DNA of 64,000 nt from Closterium sp. Naga37s-1 (taxonomy: Eukaryota > Streptophyta > Zygnematophyceae > Desmidiales > Closteriaceae), in NCBI GenBank assembly GCA_947471745.1, contig CANJKZ010000137.1, forward strand, positions 3,984,001-4,048,000, written 5' to 3'. Each line of letters begins with the position of its first letter. Within the stretch, counting starts at the first letter, position 1. Under the pieces are notes generated by a model, which saw nothing but the letters and a program-made list of their open reading frames with translations, was not told the origin of the DNA and made no database searches. The position numbers were made by a program, and so were the translations under genes. Shown here piece by piece: positions 30,960-40,210 of the stretch.

Positions 30960-30960
<1 letters not shown>
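28721..30960 (+). mobile_element. RLE-type non-LTR retrotransposon, copy 5, 5'-truncated
   Basis: The copy begins inside the RT domain with no promoter, directly after the tail of copy 4. A 12-bp repeat CTTGCTCGGATC lies on both sides of the join (28694-28705 and 28721-28732). It ends with the family tail ATCAATGAAAGGGCCATTCGAGAGA and a GA tract. Five-prime truncation is typical of incomplete LINE reverse transcription. Confidence 0.8.
28733..30841 (+). CDS. Reverse transcriptase / RLE protein, copy 5, C-terminal 700 residues
   Basis: The frame is open from the truncation point to the stop at 30841. It contains LRLAAKAAL, LQADLANAFNSVD, RQGDPLGPLLFA, AYADD, the thumb region SRCVSRRVSYLARTTPL, the knuckle (CNC...HLLRC) and the endonuclease motif K-A-D-x14-D (KADLALRCRSNGAVYICD). 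It lacks the N-terminus and RT fingers, so it is a fragment with no start of its own. Its intact frame shows recent insertion or good preservation. Confidence 0.82.
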   Translation, partial: LRLAAKAALTQLAEAAREFFLPLQFGVAVPGGAEAVIHIVRTFTSANPEALVLQADLANAFNSVDRLAIATALKGSQLEPLLPLVIFSYGQTSALHLDAAFNHAPLLSETGVRQGDPLGPLLFAAAMQPALKAAAEAHPDVICLAYADDVTFLGDPSSCAAAFDHFTGLLAEIGLRHNPAKCGAWSDGSPADYTLPEGVPLSGDGLKVLGSFIGTPTATSAFIRSSLEAMGAPLGLIERMEPQLAGLLLSRCVSRRVSYLARTTPLPALPQGEWSEWGRRLLDTLLTACDINHPRGEEEISRTWAQASLPVSLGGLGLTDPSVEGSYSFLASYTQAHLLLDSLEDECTGPLEATREVMRGPYTQASPLTEWLAKCEEELPLPAQEALQAERTAPTAGKLQHGLATAIQGQRYAVQVEEVRGMSPNPKNGHTQRMMSLSGYGAGDWLNAVPLHRALHLEAPHYANALQFRLGLPFAAPGVCNCSKKVQIPDKRLPNHLLRCGTGGGRTNTHNELRDECARMARDAGFMVHIETAAFSPVEEKKADLALRCRSNGAVYICDVTVTDPISTRDKNATKGRGWAAREATDKKHGLYRDRPEWVKFFPLAVETYGCPCPETVDFLKLLAETAARRFFNAEPTSYQAAKLLHHYRQRWSVALQRGQSIGYLEKCSIAAAVEYPLLEAVGEAPSLGDCLSVIDPALDLA

Positions 30961-31031
<71 letters not shown>

Positions 31032-31143
31032 AGCCTCTCCCCTTCTACCCTCTGCCCTCTGCTTTCTGCCCTCTGCCATGACTACTTAAGGCCACGGCGG
31101 CCTCTCCATATCTCATTCTTTCAGTTAGTGCTGAAAATTTTGG
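30960..31143 (+). promoter_or_regulatory. GA tract (to about 31027) and single promoter unit of copy 6
   Basis: After about 68 bp of GA repeats one promoter unit of the copy 4 type follows: GGATTAGCCTCTCCCC, CTACTTAAGG and CATTCTTTCAGTTAGTGCTG. It runs straight into internal coding sequence at 31144. Confidence 0.65.
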
Positions 31144-34100
31144 CGCCACAGCCTCTGCGCCGGAGCGCAAGACGGACCCCGCGCGCAGGGGCTCCGGCGG
31201 TGACAAGGACCTGCCCGCGCGCCGAGCCAGCTCGCGCTGCTGGTCCTCGAAGCGGCGGCGGATCTGATCAGCGGACGCCGGTGGAGCAACAGGTACGCTC
31301 GCGGCAGGGCGTGCAGGAGGAAGCGGACGGGGAGCGGGATCGCTCTCCGCGGTGCAGTCGCGGCCCAGAGCGCCGAGGAAATCCATCGGCGAGCGCTCAG
31401 GGCGCTCCACTGCCACAAGAGGAGCCGACGACGCCGATCTCCCAGGCGCAACAGGCGGCACCTGTGGCAGCCACTCCGAGGAGCGGACGGGGAAGCACGC
31501 GGGGGAGAGGCGGGGGTCGAGGAGCGCGCGGAGGACAGCGGAGTGCAGGCCAAGTGGCGAGGGGGAATCCGCGAGGTTCTAGACGCCGACAGAACCGCAG
31601 ACCCCAACCCCCTCCGGACCAAGCCCTGTCAGCGTCCCAGCTGGCATCGAGGGAGGATCTCTTTGAGATCGCGATGAGCTGGGACTCTTCAACCCTAACG
31701 TCAACCACCCACCTGCCTATCGTCCGCCGCCTGCCGCCGCAGATACTAAGCGACTACTCCACCTGTATGCTGGCTGCCCTCTTACGGATCTCCAAACTGC
31801 CAAACTGCGCGGGAGCGTGGCGGGTCCTCATGTTCCTGCCACGTCTCACCTTACGACTTAGCAAGAGGTCCAGCTCTAAGTGGAAGGTGCTGCGAGAGCA
31901 AATGCACCTATTCAGATGTGGCCACTGGAACCAGCTCTACAGTGACTACGTGGGGTCCCTGCACCAAGCTGAGCCACCTCAGCACCAAAACGACCCCCTG
32001 GGAATCTGCTCACGTGTGGAGGGGTTGGTGAAACGGGGTAACTTGCGAAAAGCGTTGGCAGCCCTTTCACCCTCGCCAGCGGCCCCTGCGACGATCGCAA
32101 CATTGCAGCAGTTGGAATTGAAACATCCCCAACCCCAAGTTGAGCTGCCTGACTGGGTCCACACCTACACAACACCCACGCAATTTTCGTGCACCGCGGA
32201 AAGTTTCTCAGACGTCCTTGGGGATTGCCCCAACGGAGTTGGGGCTGGTCCATCCGGGTCAACATTTGAACACTACCGCGACCCAGCCCTAAGCAACATC
32301 GAAGTGCTGGGGCACCTACACTCCGCCGTAACACATCTTCTCTCCACGAATCTTTCCACCGAGGTTGCAGCACTACTCTCGCCATCCCGCCTCATCGCCT
32401 TTGCGAAACCAGGGGGGGGGGGGTACGCCCTATCGCAATAGGGGAATCCCTACTCCGGTTGGCAGCAAAGGTGGCACTCTCGGAACTGCAAGGAGAAACA
32501 AGGCGATTTTTCTTACCCCAACAATTCGGTGTGGCAGTCCCAGGCGGAGCTGAGTTCGTTATACATGCAGTCAGAGACCTCACCACTTCACAACCTTCCA
32601 GCCTAGTCCTCCAACTCGACATTGAAAACGCTTTCAACTCCGTAGAGAGGAAAGCGTTCTTCAACGCACTCGCCAACACCCCGCTAGCACCGCTCATACC
32701 TTTCACCCGCTCCTTCTACGCAACGCCTTCTCAGCTGCTGACCGATCCCCGCTTGAGCACGACGGCACTTACCAGCGGAAGGGGGGTGAGGCAGGGGGAC
32801 CCCGGACCCCTGCTGTTCGCGGCATCAATCCAGCAGCACCTCAGACGCACAGCAGCAGAGCACCCAGAAGTCACGATCCTAGCATACGCAGATGACATCA
32901 CCATGATCGGACCGGCGACAGCAACGCTCGGCGCGCTTAAGTTGCTGAAGCCGCTGCTCGCCCAGGATGGCCTCACCTGCAACCTCAGAAAATCCTCGGC
33001 GTGGTCCACGACGCCGCTTGAGGGTGACGAGCTCCCCGAGGGCCTCCCACTCACCCACGAGGGGGTACGGGTGTTGGGAAGTCCCGTGGGGTCACAGCGC
33101 TTCTGCGCTGACCTGGTCCGCAGTACTCTGACAGACGCGGCGGCACCCCTGGTCTCCCTAGCATCCATCCATCCACAGCATGCCCTCCTGCTCCTGTCCC
33201 GCTGCATCAGCCGCAGAATCGGCTACTTGCTGCGCACCACCCCAGCGGATGTCCTTCCCCTCTCGGAATGGCACGCGTGGTGCGCCGAACTGCTCAACAC
33301 CGCCCTGACTGCCGCCGGCATCCAACCACCCCGCCGCGAAGCCGAGTTCAATTTTCTCATCCGCCAAGCAACCCTCCCAGTGGCCCTAGGTGGACTGGGC
33401 CTCACGGATCCCACAACAGAAGCAGCACCGGCCTACCTGGCCTCAACGATAGAGGCACTACGCCTGCTCCGCTCACTCGACCTGCCAGCAACCGCGGCGC
33501 TAGGGAGCAACAGCAACGCCCTGCAGCCGTCTGCGGCACACTCGGTCACCATCCAAGACATGGAGGGACGACTGCCGCCGCTGGCGCTGCAATACCTCCG
33601 TGAGGAGCAAGAAACCCCGTCCCAAGACCAGCTGCAGCGGGCCCTCTCTCAGGAAGTGCACGCGGCAAAGGCCGACACCCTGACAGAGGAATCACGCTCA
33701 ATCAGGTCAGCCCCCGAGATGGGCCACACGCTCCGCCTCGTCACCCTGAGAGGCGAGGGAGCGGGAGCATGGCTGCAAGCCCTACCCCTGACCCCAGACC
33801 TCTGCTTCTTACCAGGGCAATTCCGAACAGCCCTGGCCTTCCGCATGGGCATCCGACAGAACGTACCTACTGTGTGCGAGTGTGGAGAGCTCGTGGCCGA
33901 CTGCAGCCTACCCAACCACCTACTCCGCTGCAGCACAGGCCCGGACAGAACGCGCACACACAATCAGCTGGCCTTTGCCGTGGCAAAAATGGCGAGGGAG
34001 GCGTAGCTGGTGGTATACCTGGAGAATGCAATGTACTCACCACCGGATGACCCGAAGAAGGCCGATGTGATCGTGCGTGACCCAGACAGTGGAGAGACCT

Positions 34101-34531
34101 GGATCACAGACACGACTATCACCGACCCTGTGCTATAGAACCGGGACCCCACAGCCCGCAAACCCCCAGGCTGGGCTGCAAGGGAGGCTCAGAAGCGGAA
34201 GGAAAGGGATTACTACCGGCACACAGAACACGTGGTGTTCTGCGCCCTGGCCGTCGAGACCTATGGGGCAAACGCGCCCCCCACGACGGCGTTCCTGAAG
34301 CTGCTGGCCACAGCAGCAGCTAGGAACCGGTTCAGGGCCAACCCCCTGGCGAAATCGGCCAAGAAGATGGCCTGCCACTTCAGCCAGCGCTGGTCAGTGG
34401 CCCTCCAGCGCTCCCAGGCAAATGCCCTGCACACCAAGGCCAGGGCGGGGATTGAGGCAGCGCACCCCCAGATGGCAGCGGACCCATGGCCGCTGCACCT
34501 AGGGGACATCCTCCACACGCTGGAGGGTTAG
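31144..34531 (+). pseudogene. Reverse transcriptase / RLE protein, copy 6, frameshift and two stops
   Basis: The sense frame resembles copy 1 from its RGG box on. At 32411-32422 a run of 12 G, against 10 in copy 1, shifts the frame within AFAKPGGG. The frame continues from 32459 through LQLDIENAFNSVE and AYADD. RQGDPGPLLFA lacks the Leu of the RQGDPLGP motif. A TAG at 34004-34006 and a TAG at 34136-34138 interrupt the C-terminal part around the endonuclease (KADVIVRDPDSGETWITD). It is non-functional. Confidence 0.85.
31145..31386 (-). pseudogene. Antisense ORF of copy 6, N-terminal remnant
   Basis: The minus strand from the ATG at 31386 reads MDFLGALGRDCTAESDPAP, almost as in copy 1, for about 80 codons. 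It then meets the deletion junction and continues into promoter sequence. It shows that the antisense start is shared by copies 1 and 6. Confidence 0.4.
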
Positions 34532-34660
34532 AGGGGCACTAAGGGGGGGGGGGGGGGAGGGTCAGAGGGATGGGTTGATGGGTCGGAAGGTATAAGGGAA
34601 CCACGAGTCAAATTGCATGTCTGTACCCCCTGCTGAATTAATACAAAGGACCATTTGAGA

Positions 34661-34785
34661 GAAGGGAGTCCTTAGCCTTCTTCCCTCAGCCTCTCCCCTC
34701 TCCCCTCATCCTTCCTTGCCTATTTAAGGGTGCTGGCTCTCAGGTTCATTCATTATTTCGTGTGTTCGTTTTCGGCAACTCACGC
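34661..34785 (+). promoter_or_regulatory. Promoter unit of copy 7
   Basis: A single unit, with only GAGAGAAGG at its left edge instead of a long GA tract. It has a pyrimidine-rich stretch, CCTATTTAAGGG as TATA-like element at about 34719-34730, and TTCATTCATTATTTCGTGTG as a likely start region. The hairpins at 34787-34829 follow directly. Confidence 0.62.
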
Positions 34786-34931
34786 CGGCGGCCTTCGGCC
34801 GCCGCCGCTCGCAAGCACGGCCTTCGGCCGCGCGCTCCTGGTGGCAAGACAGCAAACAAAGGGACGGCTTATAGAGAGAGCAGACACGGCAAAAGTAGCA
34901 AGGGTGACGGGCGACAACATTTCCTACGGGG

Positions 34932-37900
34932 ATGCAGTACTACACGCAGCGGAAGCCTACATCGTGTACGGCTCCGCCCCCTCCACCTCAAGCATGGAGC
35001 GCATGCACGCCGACATCGCAAGAAGGAGATGCGCCGACGACCGAAGCGTGTCCACTGGGGTCCCGCCTTGAGCAGCCCCAACAAGATCCCCCACGTGGCG
35101 GGGGAAGGTACGAGCTAAGGGCGCTACCCCGGCGGGCGCTTCCGACACGGGTGCCAACGGCGAATCGAGCGATTCTGCCAAAGTCACGCAGGATCTTAGG
35201 GACCCTGGACCGTAACTGCTCGGAAAGTTCCGCGTGGCCCCACACACTGCCAGCTGCAGGTTCGCCACCACCTCGCACGCCTCCGCCAGATTCAAAATCC
35301 GGCTCATGGTCAGCATGGGGTCTCTCCCCGAGTGAGTGGGGGGAGGTGCAGTCGGAGCCTCGTGCGGAAACGCCGTCGGCCAGCCAAGAGTCCGGCCAAC
35401 AGAGAAGCGCTGCGCGGAGAAGCCCGAGACCTGACGGTAGGGGCGAAACTGAGCCCTCCCCTCTCGCGCGGGCAGATATTCGCGCAGCGTCGGAGCGCGC
35501 AGAGGAGCCACCTGGCCAGGGTCCGCGGCGAAGGGAGGACCGTTGGTCACGGTAATGTACACGTGAGTCGGCTCCCCACTCGCGCGCGCCTGCCGCACCA
35601 CTTCCGCAAAGGCATTCGTGGCACGATCGAGGGCAGGATCCTGCCCGCGACCATTACCACCACGCCCACCGCCATTCCGCCGGCCACGATGGCCTCCGGA
35701 ACCAGCCGAGTGCGGACGCGGAGGGGATTGCTCGCGGCGACCCGAATCCCAGCGACGCCCAGACGACCCCCTCCCCCGCGTCGCCGGAGATCGCCGCGGA
35801 GACCGTTGCGCGGGGGATCGCGCTCGGGGTGAGCACTGGCCTGCCCGACCACGAGGGGATTGGTGGAGAGCAGACCGATGGCCTGCAGGAGATAGCTGAT
35901 CGCCAGCGCCGTCCCGGTGATCTTCGCGACGCTCTGGGGAGCGTCGGTGGGGAGATTGCTGACGCGGCTGCTGACGGGGCGGCGAACGCCCACGCTCCTG
36001 ACGCGGCTGACCGGCAGGTCGACTCGATGCATTCTGAGCAGGGACCCACGAGTACTCCGGCGAATGGGGCTGAGGAAAACGTCGAAGAGGAAGAGAGAGC
36101 ACGTGCTCTAGGCGGGGGACAGGCTCAGACGCGGAGGGGCGCGCAGCAGCGTGAGGACGAGGAGCAGCAGGCCCCTGAGCTCGGGGCGGGTCAAGCCGGG
36201 CGCTCTCCGCGGTACTCTCTTGCGCGCGATCGCGACCCGCGGTTGGGTCCATTACGCCGGAGCACGGAGCCACGGACGCCAGCAGCAGCGGGCCGCCAAA
36301 GAAGGGGCCGTGGTTCTACCTCCGTGCCTCAGCAAGCACGCCGCGACGCAGCAGCAGGCACGACGCCGCGAGGTATCCGCGTGGCTAGAGGTGGGAGACG
36401 AGGCGGAAGCAGAGGAGGCGTCACAGTTCAACGACGGGGGGCTAGTAGCTTCGCGAGGGCCGCTCACCGGATCCTGCGGGGGAGAGCTGGAGATGGGGAA
36501 GAGTCGAGCGATGAAAACAACGTGGGTGACCCACTTTTTAACCCTGAAAGAGAGGGGAGTTCTAGTCCCTCTCCCCAGGTGGACGAGGCAGAGCAACACG
36601 AGGAGTTGGATCGAAACCCAACACATAGCCGAGGCGCATCTGCAATTCGAATTGGGAGGCAGAATCAAGTCGCAGGGGGAAACCGAGCCGCACAAATTGC
36701 AGATGGCACCCCATCCCGAGCCAATCAGCAAGGCGCAGTTGCACCCACCCGCCAGCCAATGTTCAGTGCTGGCGACCTGGCAAAACGCCAGGACCTTTTC
36801 GCCGACGTCGCAACTTGGGACCTCAACCCCTTTCGCGACAGCAGGCAACCACCGCTCGCCCGTCACCCACCTCGCACACTTCGCGACTCTTTCGCTGCCT
36901 GCCTCCTCACCCCACTGCTACACCTCGCCCAGGACCCTGACTCACCTGCGGGATGGAGGTTACTTATGTTCCTCCCGCGCATCCTTCTGCGCACCTCGTC
37001 AGCCAAGCGCCCAGATTGGTCGACGGTGGGCGCCAGGCTAATCCAGTTCCGCCAGGGCCTCTGGCGGAACCTGTATGACGAGGCGGCGGACGCAGTATCC
37101 CAACCGCCCCAGCCCCGCCATGCGCCTGACACCACAGGAATCCTGGCTAGGGCTGAGGGATTGGCCAAACGAGGGAACCTTGCAAAATCACTCCAATCCC
37201 TCACAGCCACGCCAGTCTCCCCCCCATCCACGGACGTGCTCCAAGCTCTCTCAGCTAGACACCCCCCTGCGTGCCAAGCCATCCCTGACTGGGTACGGGA
37301 GTTCACCACAGACACCTCCCCATCAATCCATCCCCGCGACTTCAGACGCATCCTCGCCAAGTGCCCGAACGGAGTGGGCGCTGGCCCCTCAGGCACCACC
37401 TTTGAACACCTGAGGGACGCTGCCCTAGGAAACACAGACATCTTCCTACAGTTGCATGCACTTACTAACACTGCGCTGGCTGGGAAACTTAGCTCTGAGG
37501 CAGCAGAACTCCTCACAGCTTCACGCTTACTTGCGTTCGCCAAGCCACATGGGGGTACACGGCCGATCGCGGTGGGCGAATGCCTGCTACGTCTAGTCGC
37601 CAAAGCGGCTTTATTCTTGGCGGCCGAGAAAGCACGTGAACACTTCGCGCCGCTCCAATTCGGCGTGGCGATAGCGGGAGGCATCGAAGCGGCAGTGCAC
37701 ACCGCCAGAACCTACCTGGAGGAGAATACAGGGGCGGTGGCGCTGCAAATCGACCTTGCGAACGCCTTTAACACGGTCGAGCGAGCGGCGGTGTTCGAAG
37801 GCCTCAAGGGGACCACCCTGGAGATCATGGTGCCCCTGGTGCGGCTGAGCTATGGTGCCCCCTCGGCACTACACCTCGACCACGCGTTTCACACCCCCCC

Positions 37901-39680
37901 CCTGCAGTCCGCGTGCGGCGTTCGCCAAGGGGATCCGCTGGGACCCCTCCTCTTCGCCGCCAGCATTCACCCCTGCCTGGTAGCAGCGGCGGAGGCGCAC
38001 CCAGAAGTCGTCATCCTTGCATACGCGGACGACATTACGCTCTTGGGGGAAGCAGCGGCGTGCACACGGGCATTCACCCACCTCACCAGTGCCCTGCTCT
38101 CCCTGGGCCTGGAGCACAACCCCGAAAAGTGCGCGGCGTGGTCGGCTGCCCACGTCGACCTCGCCTCTCTGCCCCAGCACGTCCCTTTCTCGGCTGACGG
38201 GATCCGCGTCCTGGGGAGCCCAATCGGACCGCAGCCAGGATGCGCGGCGATGGTACAGGAGCGCCTGTCAGCAGCAGCAGAGCCGCTACAGCTCCTTTCA
38301 CAAATGGACCCGCAGCTGTGCCTGCTACTCCTCACTCGGTGCGTGAGCCGCCGTGCCTCCTACCTCGTTAGAACAACGCTGCCAGAGGAAACATGGTCGG
38401 CGTGGGGGGAACAGCTGCTGCACACTTACCTGTCAGCTGCACACACGGCGATACCCAGAGAGGAGGCGGAGCGGGTGAGAATCTGGCGGCAAGCAGCCCT
38501 GCCCGTGACACTGGGCGGCCTTGGCATCACCAACCCAGCAACGGAAGGGGCGTTCGCATACCTGGCCTCGGTCATTTCCTCTGCTCACCTGCTGCACTCG
38601 TTCGGCGACACGGTGCACCCCGCCATCGCCCTTATGCTGCCGCTGATGGACGCGGCCGCAGACTCACCCTCGGTCCTGCCAAGGCGCCTTGCTGCAGCTG
38701 AAGCTGAGCTGCCGCCGGACGATCTTGAAGCTCTGCAGATCGACCGGCGCGACCCTGAGGGACCGAAGCTACAGCAGGCCTTGTCGCTGGCCGTCCACAC
38801 CGCTCGTTACATCGAGCTGCTCGATGCCTCGCGGGAGATGCCCCTGAACCCGCTCTTCGGCCATACACAACGCCTGGAGTCTCTCCTCGGCCCTGGGGCA
38901 GGAGATTGGCTGCTAGCCATCCCGCTGATCCCGGCCCTTCGGTTAGGCCCGTCGCAGCACTCCACCGCGTCCTCCTTCCGCCTAGGCCTCCCCCTTCCCG
39001 TCCCACGGCGCTGCGACTGCCGCTACCGCACGACCTTCCATGACCACCGCCTTCCCAACCACCTCATGCATTGCGAGAAGGGCGGGGGGAGGATTGCCAC
39101 TCACCACGCCCTTCGTGATGAGTGTGCAAAGATCGCAGCAGAGGCAGGCTACACGGTGCACAAGGAGTATACTGTATACTCGCCGGTTGAAAACCTCAAA
39201 GCGGATGTTTGCATCCGCCATCCCGACACCGGCGAGGTTCACATGTGCGACATCACCGTCACGGACCCGGTCTCCCACCAGGATGAGCTTGCGCGGAAGG
39301 CGCCAGGGTGGGCTGCAAGAATGCAAGCAGCCAAGAAGGAGGACAAGTACGCGCGGCGGAACGCGTGGGTAGGCTTTCATGCCATGGCAGTCGAGACGTA
39401 CGGCTACCCCTCCCCGGCAGTGCACGCCTTCCTTCGCAGCTGCGCCGAGCTCGCGGGCAAACGGCGATTCAACGCCTCGCCGAAATCAAGGGAGGTGGCC
39501 AGGCTCCTCACGGAGTACCGGCAGCGCTGGAGTGTGACACTCCAGCGCGCCCAGGCCAACGCCCTCCGCGACAAGACCCACGAGGCCATTGCCGCGGATG
39601 AGCTCGGCCTGCAGGGCCCGTTCGGCAGCCTGGGGGAGGAGCAGCTGTACCAGCTGCTGGAAGACCCCACAGGCCAGTAG
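34932..39680 (+). pseudogene. Reverse transcriptase / RLE protein, copy 7, one nonsense codon
   Basis: The frame aligns with copy 3 from its ATG at 34932. A TAA at 35553-35555 replaces a CAA codon found in copy 3, about 207 residues in. After it the frame is open to 39680 with the RGG box GIRVARGGRRGGSRGG, an acidic segment, the pre-RT domain VATWDLNPFRDSRQPPLARH, LQIDLANAFNTVE, RQGDPLGPLLFA, AYADD, the knuckle (CDC...HLMHC) and K-A-D-x14-D (KADVCIRHPDTGEVHMCD). If initiation is downstream of the low-complexity region, as the conserved domains suggest, the RT protein itself may still be complete. Confidence 0.8.
34957..36252 (-). CDS. Antisense RS/RGG-rich ORF of copy 7, intact
   Basis: 431 codons from the ATG at 36252 (MDPTAGRDRAQESTAES) to the TAG at 34957. 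Order: Pro/Ala-rich start, RS/SP-rich middle (RSPAQRSPRRSPATRGRG), Gly/Arg segment, a globular segment AFAEVVRQARASGEPTHVYI, and a helical C-terminus ending EVEGAEPYTM. It is colinear with the copy 3 protein with no indel-driven frameshift that I noticed. In this copy the overlapping sense frame is the broken one. The role is unknown. Confidence 0.5.
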   Translation of the reverse strand: MDPTAGRDRAQESTAESARLDPPRAQGPAAPRPHAAARPSASEPVPRLEHVLSLPLRRFPQPHSPEYSWVPAQNASSRPAGQPRQERGRSPPRQQPRQQSPHRRSPERREDHRDGAGDQLSPAGHRSALHQSPRGRAGQCSPRARSPAQRSPRRSPATRGRGSSGRRWDSGRREQSPPRPHSAGSGGHRGRRNGGGRGGNGRGQDPALDRATNAFAEVVRQARASGEPTHVYITVTNGPPFAADPGQVAPLRAPTLREYLPAREGRAQFRPYRQVSGFSAQRFSVGRTLGWPTAFPHEAPTAPPPTHSGRDPMLTMSRILNLAEACEVVANLQLAVCGATRNFPSSYGPGSLRSCVTLAESLDSPLAPVSEAPAGVAPLARTFPRHVGDLVGAAQGGTPVDTLRSSAHLLLAMSACMRSMLEVEGAEPYTM

Positions 39681-39839
39681 GGCCGTGGGGAGGGAGGGGT
39701 AGAGGAGGGATGTGTAGCGGTTCCGTTGTGTGTTTGGTTGTTGGTTTGCTTGTTTACCATGTGATTGTTTAGACTAGCTTAGCACCCATGTCTGTTCCTT
39801 GACGATATTAATACGAAGGACCATTCGAGAGAGAGAGTT

Positions 39840-39936
<97 letters not shown>

Positions 39937-39938
<2 letters not shown>

Positions 39939-40090
39939 CTTAGGTCCTAGTCCTTAGCCATTTTTAGCCTAGGTCCTTAGCCTAGCCTAGTTCTTAGCCA
40001 TTTCTGCCTAGTTCCCTAGTATATAAGGGCAAGGAACCCATTCTCCTCCTCATTGTTTGGTGGTGAGTTCATTCTCACTGCAAAAATCTG
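39937..40090 (+). promoter_or_regulatory. Promoter unit of copy 8
   Basis: The unit has repeated CCTAGTCCTTAGCC motifs, TATATAAG at 40020-40027 and CTCATTGTTTGGTGGTGAGTTCATTC about 30 bases downstream. It is the same type as the orphan unit at 17426-17595. Confidence 0.68.
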
Positions 40091-40210
40091 CCGAAGGCTG
40101 TGCTTGAGGAGTGGCAAGGAGAAAGCAACAATCATCACTAGCAGTACATACAACATGCAGTAGTAGCTACGCCCAAAAACAGAGGGCAAGGTAAGTAGGA
40201 TCGGGAGAAG

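Larger units (their letters stand above)
31028..34660 (+). mobile_element. RLE-type non-LTR retrotransposon, copy 6, internally deleted
   Basis: The promoter unit is joined at TTTTGGCGCCACAGCCTC to sequence matching position 831 onward of copy 1. The 5' hairpins and most of the antisense frame are lost. Beyond the join it is a close relative of copy 1, including the LEG-stop ending and the tail AATACAAAGGACCATTTGAGAGA. Confidence 0.8.
34661..39936 (+). mobile_element. RLE-type non-LTR retrotransposon, copy 7 (subfamily II)
   Basis: A full-length relative of copy 3: promoter, hairpins, sense and antisense frames, 3' UTR, tail AATACGAAGGACCATTCGAGAGA and a GA tract of about 110 bp (39826-39936). 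A single nonsense codon is the only coding lesion I see. Confidence 0.83.
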
